This document shows positions 35,714-48,256 of a stretch of DNA of 64,000 nucleotides, piece by piece; position 1 is the stretch's first letter, and each line of letters opens with the position of its first letter. This DNA comes from Chamaecyparis obtusa (lineage: Eukaryota > Streptophyta > Pinopsida > Cupressales > Cupressaceae): contig BSBK01001535.1 of NCBI GenBank assembly GCA_027943335.1, forward strand, positions 240,001-304,000, written 5' to 3'. Under the pieces are notes generated by a model, which worked only from the letters and a program-made list of their open reading frames with translations, had not been told where the DNA came from and ran no database searches. The position numbers were made by a program, and so were the translations under genes.

Positions 35714-36204
35714 CTAAGTTGCCGAATTGAGAATGGGAACAGGTACGGGTACGTGTGTACAAAACACCGGTACGGCAGAAATTTGGGGGTGGGGGTTGGG
35801 TACGTTTTTGGTACATTCATACAAATATATATGTGTATGTTTGTGTTTGTATATATGCAGCTAAAAAATAGAATTAAGTTTAGAATGTCATAGACCAATA
35901 CATATGCTAAACAAAACCATTACAAATTTCAAATTTTGAAACATATCATTCTAATTAAAATTTAGGTTTCTGTATCAAAAAGATCAAGCCAGAATCACAT
36001 GATAGATAAGTTCAAAGTTCTCTAATCAGTGGTCTAGGTCTTAAAAATATCTCAACGATCAAACTAGAATCACTAAACATTTCGGCATTTAAAAACACAA
36101 ATCCCAGATGTGTACGTACCCACAGGAGATTCATTTCAGAATCTGATTCCAGTACGTTTCGTACTTGGAATCACCCGGAAAAGTCCCACGATTCAGCAAC
36201 TTAG
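35714..36204. mobile_element. 491-bp MITE, hAT-like
   Basis: Terminal inverted repeats CTAAGTTGCCGAATTG (35714-35729) and, reverse-complemented at the right end, CTAAGTTGCTGAATCG (36189-36204) match in 14 of 16 bases. Both ends are flanked by ATTTTAAT in direct orientation (35706-35713 and 36205-36212), an 8-bp target duplication as made by hAT transposases. There is no coding capacity. The TIR start does not fit the classical hAT consensus perfectly, so the superfamily is tentative. Confidence 0.8.
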
Positions 36205-36212
36205 ATTTTAAT

Positions 36213-37141
36213 ACAATAATAAATATATTGGAAGAATAACCCCATTTATAGTGTTTTGAATTGTAAATAAAGCTTTACTATTTTCTTTCCATTACTATAT
36301 TTCAGAAAACAATGTCAAACTTGCAAGAAAAGAAACCAGGGTACCAAGCACAAAGTAATTCAACTGTTGAAGCTATGCAGTGATAAGTTCCCGAAAGGTC
36401 AAAGCTATTAGATTTCCACAATCCATAAAATTGATCAAAGCTATGATAAAAATTGATCACACAATCGAATCCAGAAAACCATCACATAATTCCTGATAGG
36501 TATTTTCCAGCAACCTTAAAACCATATATAGAGAGGGATTTCATAAACTATTCTCCCCCCACCATAAATGCAAAATAAGGTAACGTATGCACTACATATA
36601 AAGTTAAAATTATGCGACAGTCCGAAGGAAAATTTAACTAGAAAACAAGGGGAAAACAATAATAGAGCCTTCGGTGTCCATGCAGTCATATTGTACCCAG
36701 AAGATTTGATGCTTGAACTAGATGGTCATTCTCTATATTTATAGAAAGTGCCTCTCTAATAAAGAAACATTAATGTCAAATAAATCTCAATAGCCGCATC
36801 CTTAATGGATGGAACAGTGAACAATATGAAAGCCAAATAAAACTGGCTAGCTTCATAAAGAATTATAATCATGGAAAATACATCTTCATGCAGAAATAGC
36901 TGATGCGTCAATGAATATAGAATAAGAGGCAGCCCACCTTTAACTCCCAAGGGGTTTACATTTTCCCTGTAAAAGACTAGCCTTGCTTTTCAAGAAATAA
37001 GACAGTACATGTCATGATAAATTTGGTAAGATCCGGTTGGTAGCAGCACATAAGTCATCAGGTATCCATTTTGATGTTGATCCAGTGACTCCTAAACATG
37101 CAGTATTTCAGGACCTGAATCTGGTTAGACTAGTAAATAAA
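36213..37141. other. 3' flank/3' UTR region of the transporter gene
   Basis: No other gene is seen. The transcript's 3' UTR must lie just left of the stop codon at 37142. A clear poly(A) signal could not be fixed. Confidence 0.4.
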
Positions 37142-40100
37142 TTACTTGAAGCGCCTTTTGGCTTCACTATAAAGAATCACACCACAAACTGTGAGCGTAT
37201 ATCCAAGCATCCCTGTAACAGAAACAGGGTTCCTAAAAAGCAAGATAGAAACAACAACTGCCACTGCTCCTTTTGCATTCCCAAGAACCTGAAAATTGAT
37301 AACAAAGCAAATTTTTAACAGAATCCATAAATTTCCATGCATGCTTGGTGAATACAACTTAAACTCACAATTGATAAATATTATGGAGGATCTATGATAC
37401 CTTTGTTGTCAATAACAAAAAGAAAAAATGTCGAATACAGTAAAAAGAGAACATTGGGAAAGATTATCCATCTACAATTATGAAAAAATATATAACTCCT
37501 TTCTAGCCTGAAGAAAATTCTAGTGCATCAATGGGGGAGCATTCAAATCTGTTGAAATTGGTAATGGATATTCCTCATGCATGCCTTAAAACAACAGAGA
37601 CAGCAATAAATGATGTCACAAACAGGATACGAACCATCACACATCATTATACCGGTTCACATTTCATATCCCAACAAAGGTCATTACAACTAGCCCACAT
37701 TCCTTGAACAAAAGATATAACATTGGACATTGCTTTAACATGATAGTATTCAATAACAGATCATTTTGCTGACTCACAATTCATATCCCAACAGAGATCC
37801 TTGGAAATACCCTATTGCTCTACTTATCTTGTCCTCAGAGATTCCATGTTACTTCGACAACTTATGATCCAGAGAATGCCACCAAATCAGAGTCAGGATC
37901 AAACTGATAGCCAAGATAATCCAATTGGTAGCTTCAGTTCACTCATAATGAAAGATCTTGTTCCAAACTAGAACTGCAGAGATATTTACATTTTTAGAAG
38001 TGTGATACTTCTGCACCCCATTCAAACTAGCTTCAGCCTCGTCCAGCTAGCTGTGGCCCATGCATGGCTGGTTCACATGACTTTTTTAACAAGATTCTTT
38101 ACCTGTGTGTCAGAAATTATCTTGGGCTAGCCTTCTAACTTCTCTCCTTAAGCCACCTTCTTAACTGATAACTCTACAATTCTGTTGCTTACTGGAGAAT
38201 ATGCGTGTTAGAACATGCAAATTTGTTGCATCGTGCATATTTGCATATTGACGTATTACATATTTGTGCACATGCTCATGCATATTTGAACACATGCTTG
38301 CACATGCACTGCTTAGCCTAACTTAGCCTAGTTGAGCTCTAGTTGAGCTCTAATTGAGTTTTAGTTTGCTTTTTAGATTTTTTCTATTTTTAGGGCTTTT
38401 GCTTTCTATAAAAGCAATTCGCTGTGCATTGTATCTTCATTCTGTAATCTTTGCTTTTGAGGAATAAGCATATCTTTCTTGTTGCTCTCCTTGTGGAAGG
38501 TGTTCTTTGTTTGCTAATTGATCTTGCAGGTGCTTGTGCTGCAAAATTCAACATGGCATCAGAGCATAGATTCAGCAAACCCCTTCTCAATTTTCTCATG
38601 GTTTCTTTTCTCAGAAGCATTACAGGGTCACCAGATCTACCTTTTTTGTGGATCTAAAAGTGGGTATTTTTTTAGATTCTACAAATTAGCTCATCTAAGA
38701 GAAAAGTAATTTCTGGTTTCTTTTCACAGCCATAGAAAACCATCTAGGTCACTCTCAGCTTTCCAAGATTCTTCAAATTTTATGAGAAAATTTTATTTAA
38801 AAAAGAAAAAACTAAAAAAAGCACAAACAAAAGCGAATAAAAAAAGATTTGCCATAACTTTGTTTCTGCAAAAAAAAAAGATTTATGGATCTTTTTTCTT
38901 AGGCCCCAAAAGATCATCTGGGTATTTGTTGGATTTTCCATTTAGTGAGTGAATTTTGCAGAAAATCAAGTTGCAAGGGCCAGGTTTGTTGGTTGGCTAA
39001 AATTTAGCATGTTTTCTTTTGGCCATAACTCTTGCACACAGCGTCCGTTTTTTGAAAACGAACTATTGTTGGAAAGGTGAATCAAAGAGCTACCCGGTGT
39101 TGCTAGTGATTTTTCAGATTTTTCTCCTAGAGTTTTCTAAAGCCCATTGAAGTTAGATGTGGTATTTTTGCTCCCAAGTTGGTATGTTTTTGCCATTTCC
39201 TTTGCTCCTTGCGATTCTTGCAGCATTGGAAAGGTCTCTTAGAGCTCTTCACATTTATCCATGCACTTTTTCCAAGTTTTGCCCTATGTATATTTTATTC
39301 AATTTTAGTGTTTTCACAATCTAGATGATTACTAGATGATTACTTGGTTGTTTTGGCTCTTGGAAACTTTTTGTTTGTGTTGGATGACTTCACATGTATT
39401 TCCAAAACTTTGCCCTACTTGGTCATTTTGAACATCTTTTACATGCACTTCTCCATTTGTAGATACACTGAGATAGTGTCAATCTTGTGTTTGGGTTTTG
39501 GGGATTTTGCGCATTCTATTGTGCCTTATAATACACATGCACTGTATTATAAAGTGCCATGGGGGTTGTGTTTTGTTTTGCGAGCACACCTTTGTTCGAT
39601 GAGTATCCCTCCACGACGACATGTAATCCTAATGTTTCTTGTCCTGTGCATCTATGCATCGGTTGCATACCCTTTTTTAGTTGAAGGTGCTTTCTTATGC
39701 ACATTTAGATTCTCCTTCATACACTACTTGGTGACACACAATTTTAGTGGATCTATCATCTCTCCATTGTCACCATTATGGAGGGTTTCTACTCTTTTAG
39801 TGCCAAACTACTAATGCTTGTTTGGTTTCACTTTGGAGTGAACTGCATATCCAGTATTTGTTCCTATGTACCAGTTAGATGCAATGGCTGAATTTCGATG
39901 AGATTTTACCATATAGACACTTGTGTTCCAATTTTGTAGAGGCAACTTATTCTCATTTGGTTTGTTCTTTAGCCTATTGGCACTAGTGTTTTCGACTAGC
40001 AATTTACTTTTGCACGGTTGAGTAGTGTCATTGGGGTTACTTGTGCAGATTCATGTGCCATTTGTATCTTCGGCCACTAGATGTTTGCCTTTTGTTTTCC

Positions 40101-43100
40101 ATTTGTTCATTATTTGAGTGGTGTCGTTGGGGGCACTTACACAGATTCTTGCCTTCTTGATCCTAATCATAATCTTCATTTCAATGGAGGTTCTTCATTC
40201 AACACTACTGCAATTATCATTCGACAGTTGTCTAGAGTTTTTTTTTTGCTTTGACGATGTTTTTAATGTTCCTATTCTTTTGGGACATTTACTTGGAGGC
40301 TTCTTAGTCCTTCATTCTCTTTTTCTCTCTTTTGGAGGAGAGTTTTCTCCCACTAGGTTTTTCTCCTTTTCGGCACTTGTGAGATATTTTTCCCTTTTGT
40401 ACATGGGTACCTAATCAAGCCTTTAGTTGTTCAGACCAATTCTTGCATATCATGTACTTAGAGGTTTTTACCTCTCCCTAAGTTCTACTTAATGGGGGGT
40501 GTTAGAGCATGCATATTTGCATATTGTTGCAAACATTCTTATGCACGTGCTAATGCATATTTGAACGCATGCTTGCACACACATTGCTTAGCTTAAGTTC
40601 ACTTAGTAGACCTTTAGTTGAGCCTAATTTAGCCTAGTTGAACTTTAGTTTGCTTTTTAGCTTTTTAATATTTTTGGGGCTATTGTTTTCTATAGAAGCA
40701 ATACATTGTGCATTTTATCTTCATTTTGTAATCTTTGCTTTTGAGGAATGTAGCATATCTTGCTTGCTGCTCTCCTTGTGAAAGGTGTTCTTCGTTTGTT
40801 GTTTAATCTTGCAGGTGCTTGTGTTGAAAAATTCAACATTGCCTACATATATGCTTCACAAATCATTCAAGTCCCTAGTTTGTTATGTTAGTGACCTCTA
40901 CTTCTTCAGTACAAACATCAAATAATGATGACATTTGTAGGTTGTTGATTTACATGCCCAGTGTAATCATTCTAAAGCTTTCTTCATTGCAAGTTATGAA
41001 TGTGGATCTATGTATGGAAAATCCCTATGGAATCCCCTCTCCTATTGTGTACATATGTGCCACATTGATGACAATTCTAAGGCAGAAGGTTTGTAAGGCA
41101 TTCCATCCACCAAATGCTTTGCCACACTCAAAAAGAAAGCTTCCAAATACAAGTCACCAGATTGTTGTGTTCCATAGGGATTTTCCATACATAGATCCAC
41201 ATTCACAACTTGGAAAATCCCTATGGAACCCCCTCTCCTCAAGTAGTAACATTGCACAGAGGTGCTATTGTGCTTTGTGGGACCCTTCATCTTGTAGTTG
41301 TATAGCCCCTTGAATGACATAGTTCCTACAGTTAGGATATCATTCCAAGTTAGTAACTCTTCTCCTACATCAATTTCTTTACCATTGAAAACAAATCTCT
41401 CATATTAACATTGAGACTTATCTTTGTAAGCAGTCTGCCATTTTCTCTCACTTAACCAAAATTAATTGGATTGAACTGCAGTCAAAAATCTAGCCTCTAT
41501 TTGGAGCCATCTCTTGTCTATAATAGCAGTATACATTCCCACCCGATACTTTTTCTCAATTTCATAGGCAGATTTTACAGAGCCATTCATTTCTAAAGGT
41601 TTAAAAATCTTGGTGAATTCTTAACTTTTTTATGTTGAAAATGTTCTCTGATTTTCTCATGATATATATGTTTCATAAAAATGTTGGCAATCTTGTAAAT
41701 TAGAAAGATGTTTAATAGATATTGAAAATAATCTTGATTTACAATTGACAAATATTTTTCACAAAAACATAAAAAAATAATCATCTCACAAACATTAGCC
41801 ACTCACTTTTTCTATATGCATGGAGGGACATGCATTTAACTTTTAAGCATATGCATGTTGGATATGAATGTATATAGCAAGATTATATTATGGTATACTT
41901 TTGAAATGTATAATCATTATTATAACAACAACCAAAGTCAAGCCCTAGCCCTTTGTGCTTCAGCCAGGCATTGGTAGTAGTATCCCTAGCAGCCAGGCAT
42001 TGGGAATAGTATGGTTGGGACCCTCACTCTTTTGATCCATCAAATTCCACATCTAACGTTTCCCTATAATAGACCAAGCATTAGCTATGGATAGTCATTA
42101 GATGAAGGAATGCAATTAAGATAAATTGCTCAGATAAATTTTGCCATGCAGTGACCCAATATTGAGCATTTTTTTGGGTGGGGAGACCCTTAGCTCCGTT
42201 CACTTTTAATCCCAAAAAAAAAGTCCAAAATTAAATTATTGTTATAACTTATTATCTTTTATTGATCTTTTTTTTTTGTTATTTTACTTTTCCATTCTTG
42301 CATATGGTGTGAGTGCATTTATATTTCCCATCCTTTGATTTGGAAACAAAAAACTAAAAAGGGGATACAAGTGAAGTATCAGTTTTTTTTCCAGGATATT
42401 TTTTATAAAGCAAAGAGAAAATAGTTTAGCCCCTAATTTGCAAATAAGAGTTGATAGCAAAAGAAAAACATTTAAGTGTTAAGGAACTTCCTGAAATGTG
42501 CCCCTAAGAGGTCAAACAATGGAACATGGACTTCTTTTCAGCTTAGATGGCAGGTGTAAGGTGCTCATAATACCAAAGTCACCTAGGATTTCCACCTGAC
42601 CTCATCCCTTCCATTCACATACCATTCAGGCTGGGAATACATTGAATGGAATCTTGGCAGAAAGCATGAAAGTCTGCTCAACTTAGTGGTGAACCCTGGT
42701 TGACAGTTGAGACTCTGCCGAACTAACTAAATTAACGCTTAAATCAGGAAATGGACATGCAAGGTTGCTAAAAATGGTTTACAGAATGGATTAAAAGCTT
42801 TTAGTACTACACCTTACGGGGGAGAAAACAGAACACAATCAGAGTGTAAGGAAAAAAAAAGTTTTAGAGAAGTTCAAGTTGGAGAACACTCAAGAGGGAA
42901 TGTGTCATCTAATGACTATAGTCTATTATGATACTTCCTGTTCTTCGAAAGAGTATAAGTATCCTTGCATGCTATAGACTATATTTGCAATCTTAGTAGG
43001 TATGCATCAGCATTACCAATTGTTTGTCATTTCCAAAATATAACCTAAATCATGCCATCATAGAAAGCTCATCCTTCAAGCCAGTTGAAAAAGTTGCTCG

Positions 43101-46100
43101 TTCCTATTGTAATCTGATTAGGTATTTTGAATGATGCAAATTGTTTGTTAATTTTTCTTCTATTGTGTGCATGCACCAACAGGGTTTATCTATGAAGGTT
43201 TGCCTGTTAGGTGTACGGATTCTCCACTGGTGACTTTTTTAGCTGTATGATATAAGAAGATTGTATCTTTTAATGTTTTTCTTTCTCAAGATTTTAGGAG
43301 ATTCTTCTTCTGATCAGTACTCATTGCCGATGTTAATGTCAATTAGGGTACACCCTATCTTGCATTATTCCTTGGAGAATTCTTTCAATGAAGAAAATGA
43401 TAATAATCCAGGCTATATTGATGAATTATTGAAAGGAAGGCTAAAAATAACTCTCATCTCCTGCTGTCTACTTTTGAGGTATAATGCTTATATTTATTAT
43501 TAACTAATCTGTGGCATAGGCCCCTTCATTACTGCCATTTATAATGTATTTGGAAAAGGTTTCTAAGCATTTTAATTTGCAAGTTTCAGTGCCACACAAA
43601 AGGAAACAGCATGTGAGAATTAACCTCTCTTCAAATTAAAAACGGAAGCTCCCTATTATGCAGAGTGAAGGAAATAATATTTTCTTAGTCAAAAAAATTG
43701 AAAGAATGAGACCTAGATCTAGTGACAATTTAAAACACTAACTAAAATCAAACCTGGCCTTTTGTTCTCATGGCTAGGCCACAACGTAAATCGGCACTTC
43801 CACATTAGACAAGAAGTTTTCAGTTTTCAACTAGCATGGACCTAAACAATAAGTAGATGCTTGCATGCCATTAATGCTTTCTTGATTTCTCAAATATAGG
43901 ACCAAAAACATAACTAGTGATTGCAATGCATAACTTTTCAATTAGTGAAAGACAGCAAGGACTGAAAGAAAAGCTCATGAACTATTACAGATGATGATGA
44001 AGCTTATTTCCCATGTGTATGAAGCAAGCTTCCCTTGATGGAATTTTTATTTATCCCCAAACTTAAAAACATAAAGAAACGGTGTGCTATATAGAAACAA
44101 AAGAAAATTTCACAGGTAACTAAGCACTTTATAAAAAGGCCTCTGACAGAAAGATAGGAAACTATCTGCATACCTGAAGAGTCAAGGCACTGGTGTGCTT
44201 AGTGACCAAAAAGTTGGTTAAATTTACACAATATGCCAGCCCTGAATTGAAAAGAAGATAATACACAATCCTCATATCCTGCCTAGCAAGTGCTACAGTT
44301 ATGGCAAGAACATTAGGTTCTAAAATCATAACTGCTGGAAGCAGTACCATAACTGCAATTGGGGCCATGTATAAAAGAAGATTCATAGAGTTTAGCTTCT
44401 CCCTGTCATTCAAGAAATACATAACAATTTAATCCAAATGTCTCAAATCATTTGTCTTTGACCTCAACAACTACAAAATGAAAATATAAATAGAAACCAT
44501 CCATGTTGTATGACAAAATAAAGTTAAATGTATACCCTTCAGAAGAAAGCAAGATCCCTTGCAGGACAGTCTTAAGAGCCCTTGCAGCAGTGGCTAAAAT
44601 GCACATTATGAAACCATAGAGATGGAAGCTGGGTTCTCCCTATAGAAACCAAACAACAGACCACAATTGATTAAGAAAACTGAAAATATCACATGTGAAG
44701 CAAAAGTATTAGATAAAGGACACTTCAGGCTGCTTATTAGCTTCAACATGCACAGAGTTGATCTTTACACTTTTTAATATATCAAACCTGAAAAGGAAGA
44801 AAGTTTTCTCCAGAAAAGCAGTAGTGAAAATTTAACCGTCAAGATATCACCATAGTGGGAAGGAGCGAGTGTATTCTCAAACCACTTCTTAGGGGTTAAT
44901 AGCAAGCAAGCAGAGGAAGACATTGCAACAAAACCTTTTGGAATTGAAATAATAGTGATCTGCATGTTCTTAAATGATGGCTAAATATCAAGGGAAAGCA
45001 AACTGTAGGGCCTTATCCAAGGCCTACTTTATATTGCAGGTAGAATGCTACTGAAGGAGGGGATAAGAAAATTCAAAAGCTGCTCAATTAGAACAGTTTA
45101 CAAAGACCATGACATAACCATCACCATGCATAAAAAACGACATAAAATAGCAAATAAATATGTTGCTATAAAGAACCATTTTGAACTTGGAAATCTCTTT
45201 GGATGAACAAAGTTCATCCAAACACAGTTACTTGCACTTCTGTAATACGAATCAAATCACTATCACAGACGATTACACAGCATGAGGTTCTTTCGCCAGT
45301 AGAGGCTTTTATTTAAACAATGCTTTAGTCCAGAATAGCTTATCTGAAACCCAGAAACAGGCAAGATTGAAGAAACAATTTACAAATTACCAGAGAAGAA
45401 GAAAAAAACTTCAGGTTTGGGATTTTTTTAAGATTTCTTTCCTCTCTGTAACTTTCAGTCATGACAACAATCATCAGAATGAAATTTCTGAGGAACATAG
45501 ATACACATTTTACATGGCTTATCTCTCAGCCCTAGATCGCTAATTCTTTGCAGACTAGTACACGTATTCACACTCCATAATCTGCTCATCTGACAAATAA
45601 CTTTTACTTTCTTCGATGATCATCTGATTCACAAAAGAATTCAAGGGATGGAATATAGCACAAAACATATACAAATAGAATAGACACAGCATGTAAACTA
45701 GCATCACTTCTTGCATACTTGAATGTGTATTATGAGGGTGAAATGATGAGCTCACATGGACAAAGTCATAATCTACTGAATGGCAGAAGTGTCCAATACT
45801 GTTAGTTAACTTTGCTGGGTTTACAAATAGACAGGATCAAACCAAGAAGGCAGATCTTGGGTCCAAGGATATTCTACTAAGATTCCTATATTATCAATTT
45901 GGTGTCCTTACCGTATATGCAATGTGCATGACAGTATTCAGAATAGTATCCATTGGCAGAGTTAATTTCTTAATATTCGTACAAGAAAATGATCATTTGA
46001 CAAAAAGTGCCACTGACATACAACTGTATGCCAATGCCTACCAGATACCAACAAGTAACAACACATCATTTTGCTCCAAAATGAAAAGCATCTCTCTATT

Positions 46101-48256
46101 ATGGATCCTCTTCTGCAATATACAAATGTTATTTTCGTATCAACCTAATGATTTTTTTCCATCAGCACTCTTCATAAAAAGAGGCTTTCTTATTAAAATT
46201 TTCATTTGAGGAATCACAGATAAAATCTAACATTAATATTCTTAACTCTTGTCCAACACAGCAATAATTTGTATTTCCCACACTTCTTCAGTCAATGAAC
46301 ATTCAGATTTTGCATCAAAGATTCAACCCATTGAAATTGAAAGTTTGAAAAAAAAATTCCACCCAATGTTGTGTAGACAGGCGTATTAAACAAACTATAA
46401 AATGACTACTAGTGTCATCTCAAAATTATAATCACGGCAATCTGCTGAGCCACAACTACACCAAAAGATAAAATAATGATTTCATGATTTGGCAAGACAA
46501 TACATCAGCGCAGAAGACTAGAACAGATCAGCAAAGCATGATGTATTATAAAATTATTGATACCTAAATTGAAAAGGGTGCCCTTCACAACAAAATTTAC
46601 GACACAGTGTTACCCAGAAACACTCTTAAACACTATCATGGACTGTCTTGATAATAAAAACAACTACAGTGCTCCAACGTGCTCTTAACAGGTGTGTCCC
46701 CGATCTCTTACAGTATACTACCCATATGAGCAAGACTACTTGTTTTACATGAAACTGACTCCCAAATGAGTCCACATATATCACTTACCTAGACTTTGTG
46801 TGCTTCAATCACCCTCAAAAGCCACCCAAGGGCCAAACTACAGATTTGTCTAATTCTTCCCCTCGCAGCTAGGCAACTGATTTTTTATCAGCAACAAACT
46901 TGTGAGCAAATTGTACTGGCGGAAAAGAATTATCCACATCACATTTCAGTTTAAAAAATTTATAGGTTTAAAACAAATAGTTATAAAATCAAATCTTCTG
47001 AAATTTTCGTATATAATTTTTCAATTTCTGTATTTGGAAATCTTGGTTCCAAGTCAAAAACCTGATTTTCCACCATGAATATTGACAAAATATGAGCAAA
47101 ATATACTGTTCGGCAGGTTTTTCAGTTACCAATTTCAGTTTTAAAGGGATTTTAGATTTCCACCAACGAACAAGGTTGAAACTCAAGTTTTGTAAAATCT
47201 CGTCTACTTGATGAATTTTCAATTTGTGAATCTTCTGCCCAAGTCTTGCTGCCTTCCGCAATCAGAGACCAAGTCAGTTTGGCTAATTTTAGTAGGGTCT
47301 AAATACTCCCCAAGTGATTATAATTTCTAACTACTATGATTGTGAATCTTATGTCGATTCTTGACCAGAGTGCATTTGGCTACTGTTAGTCGAGTATAAC
47401 TACTTCCTAAGTGATTATAGACACTACGCTTGTGAATTCTGTGTCAAATCTTGGTGCCATATCAGATCGGCTATAATGATGAACACCCCTTAGCAACTTT
47501 AGCTGCAATATTTGAGATACTCAAGAGTAGATGAATTCATAACTTTGAATCTCAAATAACATCTTGCCCTGCAATAATATAAATCTAACACTTCACCTAA
47601 TTTTGGCAAAACTTCTACACAGGAACCCCTGATATTAAAATTTGACATCAGATTAACTAAATTAAACACGAAATATATCCTCAAAAACAAAAGAAAAGTA
47701 CCAATTACAATCATAAAACAAAGATCAACACAGGGAAAACGAGATCAATCAGAACTGAAGCTGTACACAAATGTGAAAATCTCGTAATGCAAATCAGAAA
47801 AATGAGAAGTATTACCCCACTAGCAATGATGACCCCTGTGACAACCGGAACCAGAGTAGCATAAGTCAGCCACGCCTCCCTCTTGACAGTGATGATATAG
47901 GCAAATACTGCAGTAAAAAAGGGAGTAGTGGCCCCAACAGCTTGATTAAATGAAACAGGCAGATAGCGCAATGAAATGTTACCCCCCACAACAGAGCCAC
48001 AGAAAATAGTACTGAGGGCAGCGATCTTCAATAGTTGCTGCCGGGATCGAATTGCCTGCATGGGAACCATCTTGAACCAGGTGATCCCCACATAGCTGAG
48101 CAGCGCACAAGCAGTCATATGGCACATGGTTAGAAAAATTGGGAACCTGAAGCCATAGTTGCTAAGCAAGTATTTGTTTAGCAGCAGGACACCTATGTTG
48201 GAGCTATACCATGCGCCCACAAGGCCTATAGTGAAGACCTTCGATGGTAGTGCCAT
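37142..48256 (-). CDS. Nucleotide-sugar/sugar-phosphate transporter (TPT family, NST-KT group)
   Basis: Four exons join in phase with GT/AG borders: 48256-47816, 44639-44536, 44402-44174 and 37288-37142. They give 306 residues plus a stop codon. The protein starts [11 protein letters not shown], ends SEAKRRFK, and is nearly collinear with Arabidopsis At3g11320/At5g05820 over its whole length. Family landmarks are [87 protein letters not shown] and [20 protein letters not shown]. About ten hydrophobic membrane segments are expected. Proteins of this group move nucleotide sugars (UDP-arabinofuranose for the UAfT members) across the Golgi membrane for cell-wall synthesis; the exact substrate here is inferred. 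Introns are about 3.2 kb, 133 bp and 6.9 kb. Intron 3 hosts a copia-type element. No damage is seen in any exon, so the gene is probably functional. Confidence 0.95.
38206..38553 (+). repeat. 5' LTR of the copia-type element
   Basis: 348 bp with TG...CA ends. It contains TTTCTATAAAAGCAA (TATA-like, about 38404-38418). About 85-90 percent identical by eye to the 3' copy. Confidence 0.85.
40500..40838 (+). repeat. 3' LTR of the copia-type element
   Basis: 339 bp, the partner of 38206-38553, preceded by a polypurine tract. Confidence 0.85.
40991..41238. repeat. Inverted duplication, 42-bp arms
   Basis: 40991-41032 (starting AAGTTATGAATGTGGATC) and the reverse complement of 41170-41211 agree in 41 of 42 bases, separated by 137 bp. 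Part of the left arm (TGGAAAATCCCTATGGAA plus CCCCTCTCC) is present again in direct orientation at 41210-41238. It lies in intron 3 of the transporter gene and would fold into a long hairpin. Confidence 0.85.
41240..44161. other. Remainder of intron 3, no gene
   Basis: No coding signal is supported on either strand. A short duplication of CAGCCAGGCATTGG lies at 41961 and 41991. The open frame 43261-43503 is not supported. Confidence 0.5.
44640..47815. other. Intron 1 of the transporter gene
   Basis: 3.2 kb without supported ORFs. It contains the degenerate tandem repeat at 47226-47500 and otherwise unremarkable AT-rich sequence. Confidence 0.7.
47226..47500. repeat. Degenerate tandem repeat, unit about 95-115 bp
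   Basis: Three diverged units begin TTGTGAAT(C/T) at about 47225, 47340 and 47432. They share TTGGCTA, AAGTGATTATA and CTTG blocks in the same order. It lies in intron 1 near exon 1. Confidence 0.55.

Larger units (their letters stand above)
38206..40838 (+). mobile_element. Non-autonomous copia-type LTR element in intron 3
   Basis: Two direct repeats start TGTTAGA(A/G)CATGCA and end ATTCAACA: 38206-38553 and 40500-40838. The first is followed by TGGCATCAGAGC, the initiator-Met-tRNA primer site of copia elements (usual form TGGTATCAGAGC). The second is preceded by the purine-rich AATGGGGGG. The internal part is only 1.95 kb and has no gag, integrase or RT I can recognise; the 156-codon frame at 39344-39814 looks fortuitous. 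Flanks ATGCG and TTGCC agree in only 3 of 5 bases, so the insertion is old. It lies antisense to the host transporter gene. Confidence 0.88.

Noticed and set aside
39344..39814. 156-codon open frame in the copia-type element
   Set aside because: No resemblance to gag, integrase or RT. It is hydrophobic and Cys/Phe-rich as expected from T-rich DNA read by chance.
44162..44422. Exon 3 of the transporter as a separate small gene, and likewise the 37142-37357 frame
   Set aside because: Both are exons of one gene. Splice borders and phases join them to 48256-47816 and 44639-44536.
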